Assembly: GCA_045612065.1 (NCBI GenBank)
Contig: JAZKYH010000029.1
Location: 1-41,336 of the forward strand
Direction: 5' to 3'
Length of the DNA: 41,336 nucleotides
Origin: UBA1189 sp045612065
GTDB lineage: Bacteria; Bacteroidota; Bacteroidia; Bacteroidales; Bacteroidaceae
This document shows positions 28,235-34,492 of this stretch, piece after piece. Position 1 is the stretch's first letter; the number at the start of each line of letters is the position of its first letter. Below the pieces are notes generated by a model, which did not search any database, was not told where the DNA came from, and saw nothing but the letters and a program-made list of their open reading frames with translations. The position numbers and the translations under genes are program-made.

Positions 28235-29869
28235 CTATTTTATTCTCTTTATATATTCGGCAGCCATCTCGGCACAACGTTCTCCGTCGATGCCTGCCGA
28301 TACGATGCCACCTGCATAGCCAGCGCCCTCGCCGCAGGGGAAGAGTCCGCTCACCGTGATGTGCTGCAGCGTGTCGCGGTCACGGATGATGCGCACGGGA
28401 GCTGAGGTACGGGTCTCCATACCTATCACCGTGGCCTCATTGGTGAGGAAGCCACGCGAGGTGCGTCCGAAATGCTCGAAGCCTCGCTGCAGTCGTGAGC
28501 ATACGAACTCGGGCATCCAGAAGTGCATCGGTGAGGAGATGAGTCCGGGTGAGTAGGACGATGCGGGCAGGTCATACGAGAGTTTCTTGCGTGTGAAGTC
28601 CACCATGCGCTGTGCCGGTGCCGTCTGCCTGCGATTGCCCTGCATCCAGCACTGACGCTCCAACTGCTCCTGGAAGTGCATCATCGCGAGCGGGTGGACA
28701 CCCTCACTCCCCCCTTGGGGGGATGACTGATGTAGGATGTTCTCTACTCCCTCTTCTTGGGAGAGGGTAGGGTTGAGGTCTCCTAAGTCCTCCACTCTTA
28801 TCTCCACCACCATGCCTGAGTTGCTCCAACGCGAGCCGCGGTGCGATGCCGACATACCATTCACTACGATTTGCTCGGGACCGCTGGCTGCGGGCACTAC
28901 GGCTCCTCCGGGGCACATGCAGAAACTGTACACACCGCGCCCCTCTACCTGTGTTACGAAGCTGTATTCGGCTGCAGGCAGGTACTTGCCACGTCCGTTC
29001 TTGTTGTGATACTGTATTTGGTCGATGAGTTCTGACGGATGCTCCAAGCGCACTCCCACGGCGATGCCCTTGGCCTCGATGTCTATTTTTGAGTCATAGA
29101 GATGGCGATATACGTCTCGCGCCGAGTGTCCTGTAGCGAGGATGACAGGCCCGCGGAAAGTGCGCCCCGTGTGGGTTTCTATGCCTACGATGGTGTTCTG
29201 CTCCATGATGAGGCGGTCCATGCGCGTCTCGAAGTGCACCTCGCCACCACAGCGGCGTATGGTCTCGCGCATATTTTCGATGACGCGGGGCAGCTTGTCG
29301 GTGCCGATGTGTGGGTGTGCATCGCTTAGGATGGTCGTCGATGCTCCATGCTGGCAGAATACGTTGAGAATCTTCTCCACATTGCCGCGTTTCTTGCTGC
29401 GGGTATAGAGTTTGCCGTCCGAGTAGGCGCCTGCGCCTCCCTCTCCGAAGCTATAGTTGCTCTCGGGGTCCACAGCATGTTCGCGCGAAATGCGTGCAAT
29501 GTCGCGCTTGCGGGCATGCACATCCTTGCCTCGCTCCACCACGATGGGGCGGCATCCCAGTTCGATGAGGCGCAGTGCGGCAAAGAGTCCGCCCGGGCCT
29601 GCTCCTACCACGATGACCTCGGGACCCTCGTCTACCATGGGGTAGTAGGTCTCCACGAACTCGTCATCGGTAGGCAACTCATTGATGTAGAGTCGCACGG
29701 TGAGGTTTACGAAGATGGTGCGCTGGCGTGCATCGATGCTGCGTTTGAGTGTGCGCACTGCCTTGATGGTGCGTGCGTCGAGTCCCTTCTCGCGGGCTAC
29801 ATACTGCTTTATGCTCTGCTCGCTGGCTGCCTGCTCGGGCAGAATGCGGAGTTGGATTTCTTGAATCAT
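28235..29869 (-). CDS. FAD-dependent oxidoreductase of the COG2509 type, with internal insertion
   Basis: A 544-residue flavoprotein of unknown substrate. I start it at the ATG at 29869: the longer frame to 29890 begins with TTG and runs into the promoter. The N-terminal small domain (EIQLRILPEQAASEQSIKQY) precedes the FAD-binding Rossmann motif VVGAGPGGLFAALRLIELG, then GEGGAGAYSDGKLYTRS, VILATGHSARDVYRHLYD, CMCPGGAVVPA and the C-terminal FAD motif LFPCGEGAGYAGGIVSAGIDG. Residues about 360-393 (DLNPTLSQEEGV to SSPQGGSEGVHP) are low-complexity, do not look like the family, and are encoded by DNA with strong inverted repeats. Function is otherwise unclear; similar proteins are annotated as uncharacterised dehydrogenases. 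Confidence 0.88.
   Translation of the reverse strand: MIQEIQLRILPEQAASEQSIKQYVAREKGLDARTIKAVRTLKRSIDARQRTIFVNLTVRLYINELPTDDEFVETYYPMVDEGPEVIVVGAGPGGLFAALRLIELGCRPIVVERGKDVHARKRDIARISREHAVDPESNYSFGEGGAGAYSDGKLYTRSKKRGNVEKILNVFCQHGASTTILSDAHPHIGTDKLPRVIENMRETIRRCGGEVHFETRMDRLIMEQNTIVGIETHTGRTFRGPVILATGHSARDVYRHLYDSKIDIEAKGIAVGVRLEHPSELIDQIQYHNKNGRGKYLPAAEYSFVTQVEGRGVYSFCMCPGGAVVPAASGPEQIVVNGMSASHRGSRWSNSGMVVEIRVEDLGDLNPTLSQEEGVENILHQSSPQGGSEGVHPLAMMHFQEQLERQCWMQGNRRQTAPAQRMVDFTRKKLSYDLPASSYSPGLISSPMHFWMPEFVCSRLQRGFEHFGRTSRGFLTNEATVIGMETRTSAPVRIIRDRDTLQHITVSGLFPCGEGAGYAGGIVSAGIDGERCAEMAAEYIKRIK
28693..28790 (-). repeat. Palindromic repeat apparently inserted in frame in the flavoprotein gene
   Basis: Two inverted repeats lie side by side: CCCCCC-TT-GGGGGG at 28709-28722 and CCCTCTT with GAGAGGG near 28750-28767. 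They are flanked by CCCTCACT and AGGGTAGGG. The block keeps the reading frame open and adds roughly 30 residues between the VVEIRVEDL strand and HPLAMMHF. Confidence 0.6.
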
Positions 29870-29887
29870 AGGCTTGCGATGTGACTG

Positions 29888-29919
29888 CAAAGGTAATAGT
29901 TTGTCTCCACGAAAACAAA
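29888..29919 (-). promoter_or_regulatory. Promoter of the COG2509-type flavoprotein gene
   Basis: Read on the minus strand, TTTG (29919-29916) and TACCTTTG (29895-29888) are 20 nt apart. Transcription would begin near 29881, which rules out the TTG start at 29890 and supports the ATG at 29869. Confidence 0.82.
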
Positions 29920-29932
29920 TATTGTCTAAAGC

Positions 29933-29965
29933 TTGGTGTTATTTCATACGTTTTATATATCTTTG
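29933..29965 (+). promoter_or_regulatory. Promoter of the NfnAB-type fusion gene
   Basis: TATCTTTG at 29958-29965, followed by C, is a good -7 element. The best -33 is TTG at 29933-29935, with a slightly long 22-nt spacer. It is back to back with the flavoprotein promoter. Confidence 0.65.
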
Positions 29966-30027
29966 CGATTTGTAAGCAGCAGTTGCTGCATTGACGATAG
30001 GTATTAATTTTAAACACGATACAGACT

Positions 30028-32370
30028 ATGTACACTGTAGTAAGCAAACAACAGTTTTCTGAGAAGGTATTCAAACTTGAGATTACCGCTCCGCTCATTG
30101 CACGTTCGCGCAAGGCGGGTCACTTTGTTATAGTACGCCTTGGCGAGAAGGGCGAGCGCGTGCCTCTCACCATTGCAGGTGCCGACATCGAGAAGGGCAC
30201 CATCACTTTGGTTATCCAGAAGGTGGGTCACTCATCTACCCAGATTTGTGACCTCAACGTGGGCGACACCATTGCCGACATCGTAGGTCCTCTGGGTCAG
30301 GCTACCCACATCGAGAACTTCGGCACCGTAGTGTGTGCCGGTGGTGGTGTAGGTGTGGCTCCCATGCTCCCCATCATCCAGGCTTTGAAGGCTGCGGGTA
30401 ACCGCGTCATCTCTGTGCTCGCAGGTCGCTCCAAGGATCTCATCATCCTCGAGGACGAGGTGCGTCAGAGCTCCGACGAGGTGGTAATCATGACCGACGA
30501 CGGCTCATATGGCAACAAGGGACTCGTGACCGAGGGTATCGAGAGCATCATCCAGCGCGAGAAGGTCGACAAGTGCTTTGCCATCGGTCCTGCCATCATG
30601 ATGAAGTTTGTGTGTCTCCTCACCAAGAAATATGAAATCCCCACCGACGTGTCGCTCAACACCATCATGGTTGATGGTACTGGTATGTGCGGTGCCTGCC
30701 GCATCACCGTAGGTGGTAAGACCAAGTTTGTGTGTGTCGATGGCCCCGAGTTTGACGGTCATCAGGTCGACTTCGACGAGATGCTCAAGCGCATGGGTGC
30801 CTTCAAGGACATCGAGGTGCAAGAGATGGCGAAGCCCGAGCACACTCATCCCGTACTCTCAGAGAACTCAGAGTGCTCGGAGAACTCTGAGTGCTCAGAG
30901 AACACAGCTGCTACTCCCGTCGACATCGACCGCAACAGTGAGTGGCGCGAGGCTTTGCGCAAGAGCATGAAGCCCAAGGAGCGCACCCAGATTGAGCGTT
31001 GCGAGATGCCCGAACTCGCCCCCGACTATCGTCGTCATCAGTTGCGCGAGGAGGTCAATCAAGGCCTCACCATGGAGCAGGCACTCACCGAGGCTAAGCG
31101 TTGTCTCGACTGTGCTAACCCCACGTGTATGGAGGGTTGCCCCGTAGGTATCAACATCCCCTCATTTGTGAAGAATATCGAGCGTGGCGAGATTCTCGAG
31201 GCTGCCCGCGTGCTCAAACTCACCTCGGCTCTGCCCGCAGTGTGTGGCCGTGTATGTCCGCAAGAGAAGCAGTGTGAGAGCCGCTGCATGCACCTTAAGA
31301 TGGGTCACAAGCCCGTGGCTATCGGTTACCTCGAGCGCTTCGCTGCCGACTATGAGCGCGAGAGCGGCAAGGCAGCCAAGCCCGTCGTAGCTCCTGCCAA
31401 CGGTATCAAGGTGGCTGTGGTAGGTTCAGGTCCTGCTGGCCTCCCATTCGCTGGCGACATGGCCAAGCAGGGCTTTGACGCTACCGTCTTCGAGGCATTG
31501 CACGAGATTGGTGGTGTACTCAAGTACGGTATCCCCGAATTCCGCTTGCCCAATAGCATCGTAGATGTAGAGATTGAGGGCCTTCGCCAGATGGGCGTAC
31601 ACTTCGAGAAGGACTGCATCATCGGTAAGACCATCACCGTAGAACAGCTCGAGGCCGAAGGCTACAAGGGCGTGTTCATCGCATCAGGTGCCGGCTTGCC
31701 CAACTTCATGAACATCCCCGGTGAGAACAGCACAGGCATCTTCTCATCCAACGAATACCTCACTCGCGTCAACCTCATGGACGCATCCAATCCCGAGACC
31801 GATACTCCCGTCATCTTCGGCAAGCGCGTAGCCGTTATCGGTGGTGGTAACACCGCTATGGACTCAGTGCGTACCGCCCTGCGTCTTGGTGCCGAGCGTG
31901 CTATGATCATCTATCGCCGCAGTGAGGAGGAGATGCCCGCCCGTCTTGAAGAGGTGAAGCACGCCAAGGAAGAGGGTGTAGAATTCCTCACCTTGCACAA
32001 CCCCATCGAATACATTGCCGATGAGAAGGGTCGCGTGAAGCAGGTAGTGCTGCAGAAGATGGAACTTGGCGAGCCCGATGCCAGCGGACGCCGCAGCCCT
32101 GTAGCCATCCCCGGTGCAACAGAGACTATCGACATCGATATGGCTATCGTAGCCGTAGGCGTATCGCCCAACCCCATCGTGCCTACCTCAGTGAAGGGCC
32201 TCGAATTGGGTCGCAAGAATACCATCGCGGTGAACGATGACATGCAGTCAAACATCCCCGCCATCTATGCCGGAGGCGACATCGTACGCGGTGGTGCCAC
32301 CGTAATCCTCGCCATGGGCGACGGCCGTCATGCCGCAGCCGCCATGGCCAAGCACCTCAAGGGGGAGTAA
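30028..32370 (+). CDS. Fused NfnA/NfnB-type protein: dihydroorotate-dehydrogenase-B-like electron transfer domain plus glutamate-synthase-small-subunit-like domain
   Basis: A 780-residue cytoplasmic iron-sulfur flavoprotein. Residues 1 to about 265 match the NAD/FAD electron-transfer subunit: ERVPLTIAG (flavin), CAGGGVGVAPM (NAD), and DGTGMCGACRITVGGKTKFVC ending in a [2Fe-2S] Cys set. A linker at about 270-310 holds repeated SENSEC units. From about 325 the GltD-like half begins, with [4Fe-4S] Cys clusters in RCLDCANPTCMEGCPVG and CGRVCPQEKQCESRC, FAD motif AVVGSGPAGLPFAGDMA near 470, and NADPH motif AVIGGGNTAMDSVRTALR near 610. The two halves are separate subunits in NADH-dependent ferredoxin:NADP oxidoreductase (NfnAB). 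The fusion is common in Bacteroidales, where it is often named glutamate synthase. Whether it bifurcates electrons here is inference. Confidence 0.93.
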   Translation: MYTVVSKQQFSEKVFKLEITAPLIARSRKAGHFVIVRLGEKGERVPLTIAGADIEKGTITLVIQKVGHSSTQICDLNVGDTIADIVGPLGQATHIENFGTVVCAGGGVGVAPMLPIIQALKAAGNRVISVLAGRSKDLIILEDEVRQSSDEVVIMTDDGSYGNKGLVTEGIESIIQREKVDKCFAIGPAIMMKFVCLLTKKYEIPTDVSLNTIMVDGTGMCGACRITVGGKTKFVCVDGPEFDGHQVDFDEMLKRMGAFKDIEVQEMAKPEHTHPVLSENSECSENSECSENTAATPVDIDRNSEWREALRKSMKPKERTQIERCEMPELAPDYRRHQLREEVNQGLTMEQALTEAKRCLDCANPTCMEGCPVGINIPSFVKNIERGEILEAARVLKLTSALPAVCGRVCPQEKQCESRCMHLKMGHKPVAIGYLERFAADYERESGKAAKPVVAPANGIKVAVVGSGPAGLPFAGDMAKQGFDATVFEALHEIGGVLKYGIPEFRLPNSIVDVEIEGLRQMGVHFEKDCIIGKTITVEQLEAEGYKGVFIASGAGLPNFMNIPGENSTGIFSSNEYLTRVNLMDASNPETDTPVIFGKRVAVIGGGNTAMDSVRTALRLGAERAMIIYRRSEEEMPARLEEVKHAKEEGVEFLTLHNPIEYIADEKGRVKQVVLQKMELGEPDASGRRSPVAIPGATETIDIDMAIVAVGVSPNPIVPTSVKGLELGRKNTIAVNDDMQSNIPAIYAGGDIVRGGATVILAMGDGRHAAAAMAKHLKGE
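30859..30904 (+). repeat. 18-bp in-frame tandem repeat in the interdomain linker
   Basis: Two units (30859-30876, 30877-30894) differ at two positions and a partial third follows (30895-30904). They encode SENSEC, SENSEC, SEN at residues 278-292. The DNA also has an inverted pair ACTCAGAG (30866-30873) and CTCTGAGT (30885-30892). Confidence 0.85.
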
Positions 32371-32403
32371 CGCTGCACTGGCAAGACACTACTGAACACA
32401 ATA

Positions 32404-32442
32404 GAGCGAAGCGCCAAGGGGGACTCCCAGGCGCTTCGCCTC
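32404..32442 (+). terminator. Stable hairpin after the NfnAB-type gene, possible terminator
   Basis: GAGCGAAGCGCC (32404-32415) pairs with GGCGCTTCGCCTC (32430-32442) with one bulge. No T-tract follows, so factor-independent termination is uncertain. Confidence 0.5.
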
Positions 32443-32604
32443 GTTATAAGAGACAGTGGGGCCACATCTATTTTTGCCCCTATACACTTACTGATAAGTT
32501 CGTATAAATACTTTTTGCAAGCGACTGATAAGTAGAAAAATATAAAATTCTGCATGTTTTTGAGCAGAAGCGGCTATCCGTTTTTACATATTTATACACC
32601 CCGC

Positions 32605-32635
32605 TTGGCTATCTCGCTCGCTTTCATTACCTTTG
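32605..32635 (+). promoter_or_regulatory. Promoter upstream of the LRR gene
   Basis: TTG at 32605-32607 and TACCTTTG at 32628-32635 are 20 nt apart. The ATG lies 275 nt downstream, and the leader is filled by three kinds of repeat. Just upstream, ACTGATAAGT occurs twice (32490-32499, 32524-32533). Confidence 0.7.
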
Positions 32636-32668
32636 CATCTGTTTTATTATATAAAACACTAGCCTCAT

Positions 32669-32697
32669 GTCATCTCGAACAACGTGAGAGATCTCGC
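32669..32697 (+). repeat. Short dispersed-type palindromic repeat
   Basis: The stretch TGTCATCTCGAAC at 32669-32681, then GTGAGAGATCTC to 32696, can fold through TCTC/GAGA arms. It resembles a GTCAT-T/C-TCGA type repeat that I recall from many Bacteroidetes intergenic regions. There is only one copy in the window, so it is not proven here. Confidence 0.4.
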
Positions 32698-32740
32698 GCA
32701 AGAGCATGGAAACCTTTCGTGTCGAGTCCTATGCGATGCC

Positions 32741-32809
32741 GTAGGGGCATCCCTTGTGGGTGCCCTATCATCACCAGCGTTCTTGGGAAGGCACAAGGCT
32801 AGCCCCTAC
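32741..32809 (+). repeat. 69-bp repeat element with 8-bp inverted ends
   Basis: The element starts GTAGGGGC (32741-32748) and ends GCCCCTAC (32802-32809), a perfect inverted pair. Its first 25 bases contain a hairpin (GGGCA..TGCCC) and recur with one change at 34240-34264. It lies in the leader of the LRR gene. Confidence 0.65.
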
Positions 32810-32819
32810 ATCGAAAAAA

Positions 32820-32881
32820 CGATTAAAGATTAACGATTAACGAAAAAAGACAGTTGTCCGTTGTCCATTGTCTGTTGTCAA
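32820..32881 (+). repeat. Two back-to-back heptamer repeat tracts
   Basis: GATTAAA, GATTAAC, GATTAAC run from 32821 to 32841. TTGTCCG, TTGTCCA, TTGTCTG, TTGTCAA run from 32854 to 32881. Both have a 7-bp period and lie 29-90 nt before the LRR start codon. Confidence 0.7.
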
Positions 32882-32909
32882 GCAAAATTCACTAAAACAC
32901 TAAACAAGC

Positions 32910-33893
32910 ATGAAGAGACATCTACTAATCCTTTTCGCCGCGTTGCTGCCCCTGCTGGCCAGTGCACACGACTTTGAGGTCGATGGTATCTATTACAACA
33001 TCACCTCCAACACGGAGGCTGAGGTGACCTACAAGGGGGATTCGTTTGACGGTTACTACGTATACACTGGCGGATACTCCGACTCCACCATCACCATCCC
33101 CGCCACCGTCACCTACGAGGGCGTGGAGTATAGCGTAACGCGCATTGGAAATCATGCATTCGACCATTGTTGGGACCTCATTTCCATCACCCTCCCCGAG
33201 AGCGTGACGAGCATCGGAGGCGATGCTTTCTCTGATTGCAGAAACCTCACCGCCATCAACATCCCCGAGGGTGTGACGAGCATTGAACCCTCTGTTTTCA
33301 ATAATTGCGAAAGCCTCATCGCTATCAACATCCCCGAGGGCGTGACGAGCATTGGAGAATATGCTTTCTGTAATTGCGAGGACCTCACCACCATCAACAT
33401 CCCCGAGGGCGTGACGAGCATTGCAAGCTATGTTTTCTATAATTGTTTCAGCCTCACCGCCATCACCCTCCCCGAAGCCGTGACGAGCATTGGAGAATAT
33501 GCTTTATACAATTGCAGCAGCCTCACCACAATCACCATCCCCAAGGGCGTGACGTACATAGGAACCTCTGTATTCCGTAATTGCAACAGACTCACCACCA
33601 TCACTTGCAAGGCGGAAACACCCCCAACAATAGAATATTACACATTCGATAGGATTGACAAATCCATCCCGCTCTATGTGCCTGCCGCTTCGGTAGAGGC
33701 CTACAAGGGGACTGAGCATTGGAGCAAGTTTACGAATATCATGGAAATTAGCGCAGAAGCGGGCATAAATGCCATGTCAACGGCTGGCGGTCAACAGCGG
33801 GCCATCATCTACGACCTCACCGGCCGCCGCGTAGAGAACGCCACCAAGCCTGGTATCTATATCGTAAACGACAAAAAAGTGGTAATCAAGTAA
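32910..33893 (+). CDS. Secreted BspA-type leucine-rich-repeat protein
   Basis: A 327-residue exported protein. Signal peptide is about 1-19 (ending LLASA). A short N-terminal cap (about 20-85) precedes about seven LRR_5 repeats of 23 residues at about 86-235, each with the pattern L--I-IPEGVTSIG--AF-NC. After a cap (AETPPTIEYYTF, IPLYVPAASVEAYKGTEHW) the C-terminal 40 residues YDLTGRRVENATKPGIYIVN to KKVVIK resemble the type IX secretion sorting tail often seen in Prevotella and Porphyromonas relatives. BspA-like proteins often bind host matrix or other bacteria; that role is inference. It stands alone between repeat-rich intergenic regions. Confidence 0.9.
   Translation: MKRHLLILFAALLPLLASAHDFEVDGIYYNITSNTEAEVTYKGDSFDGYYVYTGGYSDSTITIPATVTYEGVEYSVTRIGNHAFDHCWDLISITLPESVTSIGGDAFSDCRNLTAINIPEGVTSIEPSVFNNCESLIAINIPEGVTSIGEYAFCNCEDLTTINIPEGVTSIASYVFYNCFSLTAITLPEAVTSIGEYALYNCSSLTTITIPKGVTYIGTSVFRNCNRLTTITCKAETPPTIEYYTFDRIDKSIPLYVPAASVEAYKGTEHWSKFTNIMEISAEAGINAMSTAGGQQRAIIYDLTGRRVENATKPGIYIVNDKKVVIK
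33177..33590 (+). repeat. 69-bp coding tandem repeat in the LRR gene
   Basis: Six consecutive units start at 33177, 33246, 33315, 33384, 33453 and 33522, exactly 69 bp apart, and a diverged seventh begins at 33591. Much of each unit, such as ATCCCCGAGGGCGTGACGAG, is nearly identical at the DNA level. Confidence 0.93.
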
Positions 33894-33908
33894 TCATATC
33901 ACGCACAC

Positions 33909-33960
33909 CATAACACATCACGGGAGCACCCCACGCAGGGCGCTCCCGTGATGTGTTATG
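33909..33960 (+). terminator. Long perfect hairpin after the LRR gene
   Basis: A 19-bp perfect stem (33909-33927 with 33942-33960) has a 14-nt loop and begins 15 nt after the stop. No T-tract follows, so it may act as an mRNA end-stabiliser or a two-way barrier rather than a classic terminator. Confidence 0.7.
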
Positions 33961-33967
33961 CTAGCAG

Positions 33968-34011
33968 AGTCAACCTTTCGGGGGGGCGTAGTCAACTTTT
34001 TCAGGGGGGGG
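33968..34011 (+). repeat. Paired AGTCAAC-T-tract-G-tract motif
   Basis: AGTCAAC, a T-rich run, then C or CA and seven or eight G occurs at 33968-33986 and again at 33990-34011. Confidence 0.6.
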
Positions 34012-34014
34012 AGC

Positions 34015-34178
34015 GTGACGTGACAGTTAATATACGCGCACTGGATTTGGTGTGGAATGTTTATGTAAAAAAACTTTACTCTATATATACTGTATACTAC
34101 GTATACTGTATTTATATAGTAACCCCTATATTATTACCGCGACCCAAAAATGAGAGAGCAAAGTATCTGTCACGTCAC
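34015..34178. repeat. MITE-like block: 12-bp perfect inverted repeats around an AT-rich centre
   Basis: GTGACGTGACAG (34015-34026) and CTGTCACGTCAC (34167-34178) are exact inverted copies flanking 140 bp. The centre holds TATACTGTA twice in a very AT-rich track (34081-34135) and no open frame of note. No target-site duplication was established. Confidence 0.5.
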
Positions 34179-34239
34179 ACTGTCACGGTTTGGGCTCGAT
34201 GTGTTGAACGAGAAAAACCGAGGACCTATCGATTCTTTT

Positions 34240-34264
34240 GTAGGGGCATCCCTCGTGGGTGCCC
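34240..34264 (+). repeat. Second copy of the GTAGGGGC 25-bp repeat
   Basis: Matches 32741-32765 in 24 of 25 positions. The 3' inverted end GCCCCTAC is absent here, so this is a partial or differently bounded copy. Confidence 0.7.
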
Positions 34265-34492
34265 AAGAACGGAGAACGATTCTCGACGGCGCGGTGCGGG
34301 GTTGTCGAGCCGTTGTCACGGATTTCTCGACGGCTTGGTGGAAAATTTATTTCATGCTAGCAATCAGCATCTTGCAAGAAGTATTTACCAGTAAGTGGAT
34401 AGGGCTTGCGGAAAAGCGTTACTTTTGTCAGTCATTAGATGACAATGTGAGTTGTCGGCTGCTCTCTTTGGTGTTTGTGTCGTGAGTCGTAC
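34265..34492. other. Remaining intergenic sequence before tamL, no gene seen
   Basis: It holds a doubled TTCTCGACGGC (near 34282 and 34324) and little else. Open frames through 33948-34485 are made partly of repeat sequence and are not credible genes. Confidence 0.5.

Noticed and set aside
33177..33590. Regularly spaced repeats as a CRISPR array
   Set aside because: The 69-bp period encodes 23-residue leucine-rich repeats in frame; there are no unique spacers between constant repeats.
33948..34485. Two overlapping plus-strand open frames of 148 and 111 codons
   Set aside because: They run through inverted and direct repeats, lack a promoter or family resemblance, and part of their coding comes from the shared 25-bp repeat.
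34150..34485. Remnant of a transposase beside the MITE-like block
   Set aside because: No DDE-like motif or insertion-sequence family resemblance was visible in any frame.
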